Assembly (NCBI GenBank): GCA_017979445.1
Contig: CM030706.1
Location: 20,849,884 to 20,913,883 of the forward strand
Source: Akebia trifoliata
Taxonomy: Eukaryota > Streptophyta > Magnoliopsida > Ranunculales > Lardizabalaceae
Direction of reading: 5' to 3'
Length of the DNA stretch: 64,000 nt
The notes below the pieces were generated by a model, which saw nothing but the letters and a program-made list of their open reading frames with translations, did no database searches and was not told the origin of the DNA. This document shows, one piece after another, positions 22,441 through 33,366 of this stretch (position 1 is its first letter; each line of letters begins with the position of its first letter). The position numbers and the translations under genes were made by a program.

Positions 22441-23750
22441 AGGAGGCCACTTTCGATCGAATCAATTTCCTACTACCCATTTCAACATCTCCTTTCTCAG
22501 TCCTTTGTAGTCTTTTTGAAAAAAAAAAACCTTTTTCTTTCTCAGCCTGATCGTTCGACCTAGGGGGGAAAATTTGAATTACGTTTTAGTCTGATCCCAA
22601 AATTCTGAGGTACGTAGGCAATCTGAGAAGTTACTTCAGGCCCGATTACATTAAAATAAAAAAATAGATTCCCCCACAAAAAAATACTTTCAAAATAGGG
22701 AAGAAAATTCAAAGAAAAAGAAAAAATGCCACACAAGGGGCATTCGGGTTTTTGAACCTCAAAATTCCTTTCTTTTTATACTCAGTCCTAAGTTTACCCA
22801 TGAAAGTCCTCCTAAGTACTGTGCGGAAAAGTTAAGGAAGGTAGCAAAACATGATCAAATAGTAACTCTAGAAGTTAAAAAAAAAAGTTTAAAATCAGAA
22901 AAGGGCGACTTAGGCAAAAATCAAGGCAAGCTTGCAAGGTTGAAAATCTGAAAGGACAACTTTGGCAACAATCAGAGAAAAGAAAAAAGAAAAGAAGGCT
23001 CGCTAGATTGAAAACCTGAAAAGGTGATCTAGGCAAAAGTTAGAGTAACAAAGAAAAATAGAAGAAAATCTCAGGAGGTTCGAGCCGAGACATTTGAAGT
23101 CCGAATAATCAAGTTCTACAGTTAGCTTAAATCAGGCAAAGTTTCAGAAGCCACTAGTATCTTGTCTATGATTGATCTGAAAATTTCTACTTCTCAAAGT
23201 GAATCAAGAGGGAAAATGGTGGATTCTACAATGAATCTTGAAAGGAAATATTTTATTTTCTTGAGCTTGACTCAAAATCTTCAATATAAAAAATTGAAAT
23301 TAAAAGTTGGATCTTTATTACGCTTGTGGTAATCAAATATTTCAAACCTTCATCCAAGGGGCATTTTCTTTCTTCTCTAATATTTAGCTTTCCCCCCTTA
23401 TACTAGGGGCATTTTTTTTGTTTTTTAATTTTTACATGATGTTTTCAATTATCTCCAATGCCATGTTTCCTGTCAAGCTAGGGGGTATTTTATTTTTGAG
23501 CAATGTTAATCCTAAAAGATAAAAGGAACCCCAAGCTTAAGGTTACCTTCTTGATAAAAAATTTCAAAAACCCTTAAGGTTCAAAAGAAATAAAAACTCA
23601 AGTTTTAAATTCGTAAAACTTTTGGATAAAATCTTGAAGTTCAAACAAAAGCATTTCTGATCTATATTTGATTTTGCTCAAAACATAGTTTAGTACTCTT
23701 TTGCCCCGAGTAGGTAGAGTAAAACTCCTAGATCTAGTCATTTTTTTTCG
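22441..23750 (+). other. 3' untranslated zone (+), post-integrase
   Basis: No gene. It contains TAAGGAGGCCACTTTCGATC (end of pol), the block CTGAGGTACGTAGGCAATCT ... GAAGTTACTTCAGGCCCGA (22607-22645, conserved at 50334-50375 and reversed near 35320-35370), repeated GGGGCATT words (22739, 23357, 23407), and degenerate AGGYTGAAAAYCTGAAA words (22930-23040). Confidence 0.7.
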
Positions 23751-24450
23751 AATTATGTTGTCAACGAGGGTTTTCTCGGATTATGCTAAGCCAGTTGCTG
23801 CCGACGGTTCGCTCGAATTATGCTCAGCTAGATGCCGCCGAGGGTTTGCTCTGATTATGCTTAGCCAGTGGCCGTTAAGGGTTTGCTCAGATTATGCTCA
23901 GCCAGTTGCTGGCGAGGGTTTGCTTAGATTATGCTCAATCAGCTGCCAGCGAGGGTTTTCTCGGATTATGCTCAGCCAGTTGCCGCCAAGGGTTTGCTCG
24001 GATTATGCTCACCTAGATGCCGTCGAGGGTTTTCTCGGATTATACTCAGCCAGTTCCCCTCGAGGGTTAGCTCGGATTATTCTTAGCCAGATGCCGTAGA
24101 GGGTTTGCTCGGATTATGCTCAGCCAGTTGCCGCTGAGGGTTTGCTCAGATTATGCTCAACTAGATACTGCCGAGGGTTTACTCGAATTAAGCTCAGCCA
24201 GTTGCTGCCAAAGGTTTGCTCAGATTATGCTCAGCCAGCCTCCACCGAGGATTTTCTCGGATTATGCTGAGCCAGTTGCCGCCGAGGCTTTGCTCGGATT
24301 ATGTTCAGCCATAAGTCATCGTGGGTTTGCTCAGATTATGCTCAGCCAGTTACCATCGAGGGTTTGCTCGAATTATGCTCAGCCAGTTGCCGTCGAGGAT
24401 TTTATCAAATTATGCTCAACCAGTTGCCGCCGAGGGTTTTCTCAGATTTT
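23751..24450 (+). repeat. 37-bp tandem array, about 19 units (+)
   Basis: Unit about GAGGGTTTGCTCGGATTATG, CTCAGCCAGTTGCCGCC. Many units keep the small CGAG...CTCG inverted repeat, but pairing is less faithful than in the 51.6-kb array. The array creates long open frames (23701-24099, 24116-24568) with repetitive peptides such as SDYAQPVA. It lies between integrase remnant and PPT, the usual place of such arrays in Tat-lineage elements. Confidence 0.9.
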
Positions 24451-24710
24451 ACTCAGTTTTCACTTAGACCCTCTGAGATTTATCTCAGATTTTAAGTGCA
24501 CACATTTGCACATTTGTTTCATTAGTCAAAGAGAATTTTCTAAAATTCAAGGACCTGACAACTTCTAGTTCGAGTAGAGTTTTATGCTCAAGGATCCGAA
24601 CATCCTGACGACTTGCGAAATCAAGCTGCAAAATGAACTGTCACTAGCTTTGGCATTCGGATATCGCACTATCTACTAAAATAGATTTGCTGTCTAGTTT
24701 TCTTCAACCC
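24451..24710 (+). other. Conserved pre-PPT segment (+)
   Basis: Same block order as 54580-54820: AAATTCAAGGACCTGAC, CAAGGATCCGAACATCC, ACTAGCTTTGGCATTCGG. Confidence 0.75.
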
Positions 24711-24729
24711 TCTGCCAAAGAGAGGTATA
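24711..24729 (+). other. Polypurine tract (+)
   Basis: CTCTGCCAAAGAGAGGTATA directly precedes the LTR opening TGTAGACACC. It is slightly mutated against AAAGAGGGGCATC. Confidence 0.8.
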
Positions 24730-26226
24730 TGTAGACACCCCATTTTTGCACTCGCCTGATTAATTAACTCGTCAACCGGATTGCAACGGTTCCCAATGAT
24801 GGATGTTTATTCCAATGCTCTATTCGGTTACCAAATGTGTTTCAAAAATTCAGATGAAGTATTTCAAACTAACAAAACTGTAGAAACCACGCTACACTAG
24901 GAAAATATAACTCTAAAAGTATAGAAATCATCATTTTTCAAACAAAAAGAAGTTTTACGATAAAAATCATTAAAAAATGATCAAATTATCAAAATACCCC
25001 TAACCTCAAAACAATCCTAGAGCCTACATTACGCTTAGAAAAATCCTTTCGAACACATAAAACAATAAATTAAAACTAAATAAATCATTTCACCAATTTT
25101 TACAAAATTTGATAAAATTATGAAAATGCCCCTCATAAAGTTCATGACCATTTTGCACAAAAAATTTCATAAATGGTACAAACTAATATTCTCATTGAAT
25201 TTCGTACGAAAAATCGATTCCAAAACATCCTAGAACATTGAAAACGACTTAAAATGTAAAAAGTCATCTCCGAGGGCAAAACGATAATTTTACAATTTTA
25301 ATAATTAAAAATTCTAAAATTAATAATTAAAATATTAATTAAAAGTAAAATCCTAATTAAAATTAAAATCAATCAAGTAAGACTTAAGTCAAAATTCTAA
25401 AATCAAGTCAATCAAGTAAGACTTAAGTCAAAACCCTAAATCCAGCCAATCAAGTAAGACTTAAGTCAAAATCCTAAATTCTAGTCAATCAAGTGAGACC
25501 AAAGTCAAAACCTAATCAATCTAATAAGACCAAAGTCAAATCGTAACCCTAATAGAATTCTAATTAAACTCTAAAACTATCTAAAAGAATTCTTATTAAA
25601 CTCTAAAACTATCCAAAAAAAACATAATCTAACTCTAACTCTATCTAAAAAGTTCTTAAAAAATTCTATAAATAAGGGTCTCTACAACCTATTTTCGTAG
25701 GTCAAAATAAATCTTAAGAAAAGTAGGTCAAAAATTCTCCCTAGCCTTCCCCAAATCTTAATTTTGAAGTCTTAACTCCTTATTTAACACCCAAACCCCA
25801 ACTTTTGCTCAAAAAACACCCAGAAATCCTTCTAAAACACCCAAAAATTCATCTTAGAAGATCAGAAGCGGATTTAGTGACCAAAACGAAGCAAGGAATC
25901 TCTCCGCCAGTTCTGAGGAAATCATTGTTGCGATCATCAAGGTAAACTTTTTTTTATATTATTTTATTTATTTGTTTTAGGTCTTTTAGCAATGTAATCT
26001 TCTTTGGGGAATAGTAGAGACCGACGTTTGTCAGCGGGGTTGGTACCTAACACCTTCCAACCCCATAACGTGATCCTTGGACCATAGATTTTCTATTCAT
26101 AGATTAGTTATTTTTATCTTTGTAGGGTCAATGCCCGGTTCCTAGACCGTAATAACTAGGTGATGACTCCCAAACCTCAAAAATAAAAAACGGATCCGCG
26201 CACCCCACGGATTTAGGGCGCTTTCA
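24730..26226 (+). mobile_element. Tat-like 3' LTR (+), 1.50 kb
   Basis: Opens TGTAGACACCCCATTTTTGC, closes TTTAGGGCGCTTTCA. Contains a TATA box CTATAAATA (25666-25674), U5 hairpin (26036-26064), a GGTAAAC splice-donor-like site (about 25941) and repeated AGACTTAAGTCAAAA words in U3. The next five bases are ACTAG; no matching duplication was found at the other end of the compound structure. Confidence 0.9.
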
Positions 26227-26640
26227 ACTAGTTCTTACAGTTTTGGATGAAAAAGTAGTTGAGAATATCACTTAACGTGATAAGGGATCAACTTATCACT
26301 TTTTAGCACGTAGAGCTTAGGTGAATTGAATATGTCGTCCGATTTATCAGTGACTATTTGAAGAGGGCCACTAAGGGGGAAACCTATCGATAGGTAGACC
26401 ATTCCTTTCTATTAAGTTTTGTTCAACCTTAAACATATGAAACCAATTATGGTTTTATTTTTAGAACCTACCACTATGGTTTTAAATCGGTAACTATTCC
26501 TAATTAGGGAAATGGCCAAGTTCTTCGTCTAATTGAAGTAAAAACTACAGTACTCATCTGAAACTACTAAAACTACTAAAAACAAAAAGAAAAATAATAG
26601 GTTACCTCCCAAAATTGCTAAAGTTTAACGTCTTTAGCCT
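26227..26640 (-). other. Athila-like post-integrase segment (minus)
   Basis: On the minus strand ATGTCAGGCTAAAGACGTTA followed by TTTTGGGAGGTAACCTA (26588-26638) resembles the GTC-x-AGCT-AAxGACGTTAAAC ... TTGGGAGGCAACCC sequence that closes pol in many plant Athila-like elements. Left of it there is no gene and no recognisable LTR; the Athila 3' LTR is absent or lost. Confidence 0.5.
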
Positions 26641-27196
26641 GACATAAACTCTATTAATCTTGGCAAACTGGTTCATTGAGGAGAAGAACTTCCTCTGGGG
26701 GTACACACTTGAGATACAGTTAAAGAAGCTGCCCATTCACTTTGAAAGTAGATCTGTCCTTAGGAATGAAGACTTCAACAACACCATGGTGGTAAACTGT
26801 TTAGATGATAAAATGACCAGTCCAACGAGATTTGAGTTTTCCTGAAAAAAGATAGAGTTTTTTGTTGTACAACAAAACTCTTTGATCAGGTTTGAAATTT
26901 CGTCAAAGAATGTATTTATCATGATAAAAAATATTTACACTCTTTCTAGCGTTTAACATAATCGTAAGAGTCATTTTTTATATCTTATAATTCATCAAGT
27001 TGTAACTTGTGATGTTCACCGATTCTATCTACATCAAAGCTAAGGCGTTTGATTGCCTAATAAGTTCAATGCTCATGTTCTATAGGGAGATGATAGGCCT
27101 TGTCAAAAACTAACCGGTAGGAAGACATTCTTATTGGTATTTAAAAATAATTCGACAAGCTCATAATTAATAATTTAATCTCAAAGACCAATTTTT
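26641..27196 (-). pseudogene. Athila-like integrase C-terminal part, decayed
   Basis: Minus-strand frame 26922-26737 includes NSNLVGLVILSSKQFTTMVL followed by FLRTDLLS, a degraded version of the integrase C-terminal KLxSRWxGPF...V and F-V-N-G-Q-R stretch. Between it and the core (27197) many stops and frameshifts accumulate. It belongs to the same element as the core. Confidence 0.6.
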
Positions 27197-27860
27197 CTAT
27201 GAAGGATTGACCGTTTTCTTTAAAATGGTCTTGATTTTCTTGTTAGAAATCTCTACCTGTCTACATATTTGTGGATGGTAAGGTATTGCAATTTTATAAG
27301 TTATGAGGTATTTTCTCATCAATGATGTAAAGATTTTAGTGCAGAAATGTGAGCCACCATCACTTATGATAGCTAATAGAATATCGAATCTTGATAAGAT
27401 GGTCTTTTTGACAAAGTTGATCACCACCTTGTGATCGTTCATTTTACATGCCATTGTTTTTACCCATTTAGATATATAATCAACTACTACGAGGATATAC
27501 AAGAAATCCTAGGAGATAGGAAAGGGTCCCATAAAATCTATGCCCCAAACGTTAAAAAATCTCGATAATCAGAATAGGATTCAGAAGCATTTCATTTCTC
27601 TTGAAAATTTTTCCTAATTTTTGACATCGACTACAAGATTTGCTAAATTCGTGGGTATCTTGAATAATTGTTGGCCAGAAGAAATCACACTGCAAGGTCT
27701 TTGTAGCGGTCTTCTTACTACTAAAGTGCCTTCTACAGACATGATTATGACAAAACTCTAAGATATTGGCTTGCTCACGGGTTGGAACATAACATCTAAT
27801 AATCTGGTCGGGACAGTACTTGAATAAGTATATTTCATCCTAGAAAAAATATTTGATTTT
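27197..27860 (-). pseudogene. Athila-like integrase core
   Basis: Minus ORF 27502-27197 shows YILVVVDYISKWVKTMAC (first catalytic Asp), NDHKVVINFVKKTILSRF, IISDGGSHFC (second Asp), YHPQ and the GQVEVSN-like catalytic Glu block with changes (CRQVEISNKKIKTIL). So D-D-E is present. Upstream on the minus strand (to about 27860) are degraded zinc-domain words such as MGPFP. VDY(I/V)SKWVE and SDGGSHF are typical of the Athila branch, unlike the Tat copies, which have IDYFTKWVEA. Confidence 0.85.
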
Positions 27861-28059
27861 CGAAAGAAGATTGAGTTTTTCTTTCTTAGTCATTGAGACT
27901 GGCAATTAACTTGTAACTAGGTAGTTGGCAATGACAATATACCATGAAATATTAAAATTGGAGATTTGCAAGTTGCTCATCAGGGAGGAATTCAAAAATG
28001 GGTAAAGATTCCTTAGACGACTCCGTAAAAATCCTAGATAAGTAATGAACTAGAACATT
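27861..28059 (-). pseudogene. Athila-like RNase H-integrase linker, degenerate
   Basis: Minus-strand fragments after the RNase H domain (LPIFEFLPDEQL at about 28000) fit the usual linker. No intact motif is present. Confidence 0.5.
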
Positions 28060-28620
28060 TTATGTATCATTTTTGTTTCGGATTTCGAGATCAAATTCTT
28101 GCAAGAGTAGAATCCAACGGATTAACCTTGCTTTAGCATCATTTTTAGATAGAAGATACATCAAAGTAGCATGGTCTGTGTAGACCACGACTTTTGATCC
28201 TATTAGGTAGGGGTAGAATTTATCGACGATAGAAACCACTGCTAACATTTACTTCTATGTTGTAGAATAGTTAAGCTAATCATCACTGAGGGTTTTATTG
28301 GTATACTAGATAACATGAGGATATTTATCGATTCGTTGACCCAAAATAACATCTATCGCAAAATCAAAAATGTCACACATAACCTCAAATGGAACATTTC
28401 AATTTGGATGTTGAACGATAGGTACCGAGGTTAACTTAGATTTAAGCTTATTAAACGCAAAAAGATATGACTTTGAAAAGTTGAAAGAAATATCCTTGCC
28501 TAAAAGTTTACATAAACGCTTCGAGATATTCCCAAAATCTTTATGAATCGACGGTAGAAATCTGCATGGCTTAGGAATGACTTAATTTTTTTCACAGTTT
28601 TAAGAGGTGGTAATTCTTTG
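28060..28620 (-). pseudogene. Athila-like RNase H domain with RT C-terminal end
   Basis: Minus ORF 28248-28060 has [40 protein letters not shown] and [16 protein letters not shown], the diagnostic TDH and F-D-L/I-E-I motifs of Athila RNase H. Minus fragments at 28250-28620 add FYRRFIK, a QHPN...FEVMCD block and TNKTLSDD, the RT thumb/connection. In this family RNase H removes the RNA from the RNA-DNA hybrid. Confidence 0.85.
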
Positions 28621-29265
28621 GTAAAAAGTGATCTTTGGGAGTCATTGAGTTGAGTTTCCTATAATCGATAGTGGGAATTAACTCGTTGTCTTGGTTCACA
28701 CCATAATGATATCAAACTTCTTAGGAACAACTTGAATGAGACTCACCCAACGATTGTAAAAATGGGGGAGATAATACTCGCATTTAATAGTTTTATTACT
28801 TTACTCCGAAGTACATCCTTCATGATAAGATTTAGCCATCTTTGAGGTTCTAAGGAAGGCTTAGTGAAATCCTCTAGACAAATGTGGTGCATTATCACAA
28901 ATGAACTAATTCCCTTAATGTCAGCTATAGTCCACCAATAGCTTCTTGATGTTCTCTCAAAACTTTTAATAACTTTCCTCCTAGACTACACTAAGAAGAG
29001 AGGAAATTATCATATGAAAAATTTATCTTTTTATCAAAAAATATGTATCTCAAAGTCTTTAGAAGCACTTTGAGTTCTAATTTGGGAAGGAATGAGAATG
29101 GAAGTATGAACAAGAAGATTTTTGATTTTTTGCATTCCAACAAGTAGAGTCTAAATAAGGAACATATTCAAGTAAAACATTGACTTCACTTATGGACTTT
29201 TCTATGTCAAAATCTTGACCTAAATGGGTAAAACATCTTTCTAGGGGATCAAAATATCTTAAATC
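28621..29265 (-). pseudogene. Athila-like RT N-terminus with large internal deletion
   Basis: Minus-strand fragments: LELKVLLKTLRYIF, LKVLREHQEAIG, NQDNELIPT and IDYRKLNSMTPKDHFL. These are the RT entry and first fingers motifs. The next recognisable motif on the minus strand is FYRRF, near the RT end, so the palm with the YxDD-type catalytic box is deleted around 28610-28640. Confidence 0.75.
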
Positions 29266-29740
29266 TTAACACGTTTGATTGACTAACGTATCTAACATAT
29301 CCATTTCCTCCGCATCCTCATCTACATCAATTTCCTGAAAATTGTGGAAGAAGTTCAATTTGACTTTCATATCCCCAAATTCCAAAGTCATAATCCCATT
29401 TCTACAGCAAATGACTACGTCAGAAGTTGTTAAAAATGGATGCCCTAAGATTATAGGAACATGACTATGTGAATTGATAATTGACTTTGTTTCTAACTCA
29501 ACAAAGTCAATTGGGAAATATAAATTCTTGACTTTTATTATCACATCTTCAATTATATTTTTACGTACCTTGATAGACCTATCGCCTAAGCTCAACGTGA
29601 TATCTATGTGTTTCAAACCTCCCGAAAGACATTTTTCAATTACTTGATATCCAATGTGAATGAAAATTGTCGGATATGCAGGATCTTTAAATTTTGAAAC
29701 AATCGTCTATTGGATGAGAGATGAAGGTTTGGCTTCTATA
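29266..29740 (-). pseudogene. Athila-like protease lacking its catalytic motif
   Basis: Minus ORF 29616-29266 begins within the retropepsin: HIDITLSLGDRSIKV, EDVIIKVKNLYFPIDF, VPIILGHPFLTTSDVVICC and NGIMTLEFGDM. These match the second half of Athila proteases. Upstream minus sequence to about 29740 gives KFKDPAYPTI and a short IGYQVIEKCL, after which the D-L-G-A-S-V-N-L-L-P catalytic segment and its neighbours are simply absent: EKCL joins SGGLKH. So a precise internal deletion removed the active-site aspartate. A C-terminal acidic tail (DVDEDAEEMDMLD) follows. Confidence 0.8.
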
Positions 29741-30380
29741 ATGTCTTTTTAAGGAAATGGTGTTTTCTTCTTAGTTGTGGTCAAATATTTCAAAAATTTT
29801 GCATAAGAAGGTATTTGCTTGATGGCATTTAAGAATGAAATATTGATATGCACATTTTGAAAAATTTTGAGGACACCCGTGAATTACTTACGCTTCTTAT
29901 TGTCTCTAAGGTGACGAGAAAATAAAGCTTTTAGAATTGGTGGAACGAGGAGAAGTTTATCCAAATCTTTATCTTTCTTCTTAAGAGATTTTACAATTTT
30001 TTTATTTGAATTTTGTCATTTTTTAAGACATCATCTTCCTCGTCAATAGACTGGACTTTGTTGTCCACCTTATTTTTTGACCTTAAGGTGTAGATTGCGT
30101 GGACGGACTCTAGTGGATCTCTAGAATGGCATCCTACCTTGTATTGACCTTTCAGTATATTGGGAATCGTAAGTTGACCTCTAGGATTAGGAATAGTTTG
30201 ATTGCGGAATTGCCTTTCTCTCTCCCTCCAAGAAAAAAAGCTAACTAATCCAACTGAACTTCTATCTTAGTTATGGATTGAGTAGTTACCTGATTTATCT
30301 AAATTTGATTTTGATTGGTCTACTGTTGAGTTTGGATGAGTTTTTATTGCTGTTTCATCAACTCTACCATCACAGATTCT
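29741..30380 (-). pseudogene. Athila-like gag-protease linker, degenerate
   Basis: Minus fragments such as IPSYAKFLK (29800-29830) and Lys-rich stretches fit the linker (K-Q-I-P-S-Y-A-K-F-L-K) ahead of the protease. Stops are frequent. Confidence 0.55.
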
Positions 30381-31186
30381 AAATATGACTATTGTTAGCC
30401 AGGTAAATTATAATTGGGCATGGAATTTAGAATTATGGCTCTACATTCATGTTGAGATTTATATAGAACTTGTGGAACAATGGCTTGGTTCATAGATAAA
30501 CTGACTTGTTTAGGATAACTTTTATTATAACCTGATAGACCACTAGATTGAATAGGTTAATTTTATTTATACAAAAAGTTCGGATGGAACCTATTATCTG
30601 GATGATACGCTTAGCAATACGAATTTTGAGTATACTTCCTAAAAGAACGGTAGCCATTAACAACATTGGCTTATTTGGCCTTAATATATGGCAAGTTGGG
30701 ACATCATTCAACTAAATGGTCGTTACCATCACTTAAGACACATAACAAAGTTTGCTCGATTGAAACTTGTGAAATTGAACGAAAATCATAGTGAGGAGTA
30801 GATAATGAGATACTGAAAGTATGTAACTTCTTTGTAAGACTATACATACCACTCATTAGATTGGACATAATATTTTTGAGATCAGGGTCTACCTTCATCT
30901 CATACATTCTTGGTTTCTTAACGAGATCTTCTCTATCAAATTGCCTATTATTAGTACTTCAATTTTGAGTACTCTTGGCTAACTTAATTTGAAAGTCGTA
31001 CGTTTGGTTGGAAATTTCGTTTATGTATTGACCTTTATGCATAGACTCAACTAAGGTACGTTGATTCATTGTTAATCCTCGATAATAATATTGCACCAAC
31101 TATGCTTTGTCAATGCCATGGTGTGGGCATTTGACTAATAAATTATTGAATATTTCCCAAGTTTGGGAAATTCTTCATCTGGATGT
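30381..31186 (-). pseudogene. Athila-like gag C-terminal part
   Basis: Minus-strand reading from 31186: EIFNNLLVKCPHHGI, LVQYYYRGLTMNQR, then in ORF 30907-30704 a degraded nucleocapsid knuckle LLCVLSDGNDHLVE followed by a stop and CPNLPY, and later RFHPNFLYK. The last item is the Y-N-P-G-W-R-N-H-P-N-F motif of Athila gag. The gag N-terminus is at 56743-57233: a 25.6-kb nested element separates the two halves. Confidence 0.8.
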
Positions 31187-32938
31187 TGAAAGCTCCCTCG
31201 ATCCGCGGGGTGTGCGAATCCGCTTTTGACCCTTGAGGTTTGGGAGTCGCCACCTAGTTATTACGATCTAGGAAACAATCATTGACTTTAAAAACAAAGA
31301 CAACTAATCTACGAAGGAAAATACGGGTCTGGGGATCACGTTACGGGGTTGGAAGGTGTTAGGCACCAACCCCGCCCGGCATGTGCCGGTCTCTACTTCT
31401 TCCCAAAAACGGTTACATTGCAAAATAGACCAAAAATAACAAATAATTATAATAAAAAAATATAAAAGAAAGTTACCTTGCCGATAACAACGATTCCCTC
31501 AGCACCAGCGAAGAGTATCTACGTATGTATTTCCTTGCTATTCGCCCGTCACCGAATTTGATTTCTGATCTCCAAGTTGAGGTATCTTCTTCTTAAATCT
31601 GTGAATTTTCTGATTTTTCTTATGAATTTGAAGGTGTTTTAGAAGGATTTTTGGGTGTTTTTTGAACTAAAATTGAGGTATGGATGTTAGGTAAGGAGTT
31701 AGGGCTTCAAAATTAAAGTTTTGAGAAGGTTGGAGAGGCTTCTTGACCTACTTTTCCTAGGATTTATGATTTGATACGGAAATAGGGTGTGAGGACCCCT
31801 ATTTATAGATTTTTTTGAGGGTTTATTTAGATAGAATTAATGTTTAATTAGAATTCTTTTAGTTAGGGTTATATTTTAGTTAGAATTGTTTTAGGTAGAG
31901 TTGTATTTTAATTAGAATTATTTTAAGTAGAGTTATATTTTAGTTAGAATTCTATTAAATAGAGTTATTATTTAATTAGAACTCTATTAGGATTTTTTAC
32001 TTTTGGTCTTATTTGATTGACTTTAATATCTTGACTTTAGTCTTACTTTTTTGACTTTTAATATCTTGACTTTAGTCTTACTTAATTAACTTTAATTTTG
32101 ACTTTAGTCTTATTTGATTGACTTTAATACCTTAACTTCAGTCTTTCTTGATTGAATTTAATTGTTTGGAGAACCCCCCTATTATATATTTAATTATTTG
32201 GACCCCCAATAGAGGGGTCCTTCAAGAAATATCTTGGCAACCCTCAACAATTTTGCCTGAAAGCCTGATTGATCAGTTTTTTTAGTTTAAATTTTTAAAT
32301 TAATTTTATTAATATTTCAGTTTAATTATTTAATGCTTTATTTATTAACTTTAAAATTTTTAATTATAAAAATTGTGAAATTACCGTTTTACCCCCGGAG
32401 ATGACTTTTCACGTTTCAAGTCGGTTTTTGATGTTCTAGAATGTTTTAGAATCGATTTTTTGTAAGGCATTCAATGAAATATTGGTTTGTGTCATTTATG
32501 AAATTTTTTATGTGAAATGGTCGTGAACTTTATGAGGGTCATTTTCGTAATTTTGTCAAATTCGGTGAAAATTGGCGAAATGATTTATTTGATTTCGATT
32601 TTTTGTTTTATGTGTTCGAAAGGATTTTCCTAAGCGTAACGTAAGCTCTAGGGATATTTTAACATTAGGGGTATTTTGGTAATATGATCATTTTTTAGTG
32701 ATTTTTATCGTGAAAGTTCTTTTTGTTTGAAAAATGATGATTTCTAAGCTTTTGGGGTTATATTTTCCTAGCGTAGCGTGATTTCTACAGTATTGTTAAT
32801 TTGAGATACCTCATTGGGATTTCTGAAACATATCTGATAACAAAATAAAGCATTGGAATAAGCATCCATCATTGGGAACCGTTGCAATCGGGTTGACGAG
32901 TTGATTAATCTGGCGAATGCAAAAATGAGGTGTTTACA
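31187..32938 (-). mobile_element. 3' LTR of minus-strand Tat-like element (1.75 kb)
   Basis: Minus strand opens TGTAAACACCTCATTTTTGC and closes CGAGGGAGCTTTCA. Landmarks: TATA CTATAAATA (31800-31808), U5 hairpin (31345-31373), PBS-like 11-mer (about 31246), GGACCCC hairpin (32200-32220) and a splice-donor-like AAGGTAACT near 31475. It pairs with the split LTR at 41304-42878 plus 56577-56742; by eye they agree at well over 90 percent. Confidence 0.92.
32200..32220 (-). promoter_or_regulatory. U3 GGACCCC/GGGGTCC hairpin
   Basis: Seven-base perfect arms around a short loop. It is present in the copies at 42317-42338 and 55558-55579 and damaged at 43597-43618. It lies upstream of the TATA box. 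Confidence 0.65.
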
Positions 32939-32957
32939 AATGCCCCTCTTTGGCAGA
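32939..32957 (-). other. Polypurine tract (minus)
   Basis: Minus strand CTGCCAAAGAGGGGCATT directly abuts the LTR opening, giving a 3' LTR-PPT junction identical in design to 54826-54841. Confidence 0.85.
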
Positions 32958-33366
32958 GGGTTGAAGTAAACTAGATAGCAAATCTATTTTGGTAGATAGT
33001 GCGATATCAAAATGCCAAAGCTAGTGACAGTTCATTTTGCGGCCTGATTTAGCAATTCATCAGGGTGTTTGGATCCTTGAGCGTAAAACTCGCCCCGAAC
33101 TAAAAGGTTGTAAGATCATTGAGCGAGAACTCTCATTAACAGTGTCAGATCCTTGAATTTTAAAGAATTCTCCTTGAATAAAAAATGCAAGTGTGAGTGT
33201 GTGTATGTGTGAAACTGAGTAAAAACGTGTCAGGTCCTAGAGATCTTCTCTCACTGACAATAATAATTCAAAATTGAAATGTGCTTATGCAACAAAAGCA
33301 ATCATGGCAAGGTTGAACAACAAGGTAATTGGAGTCATAACAATGTAGGAACTTCGTTAAATCCTA
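32958..33366 (-). other. Conserved pre-PPT segment (minus)
   Basis: Non-coding. The AAAATAGATTTGCTATCTAG, ACTAGCTTTGGCATT and AAGGATCCAAACACCC words match the other 3' ends. Confidence 0.7.
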
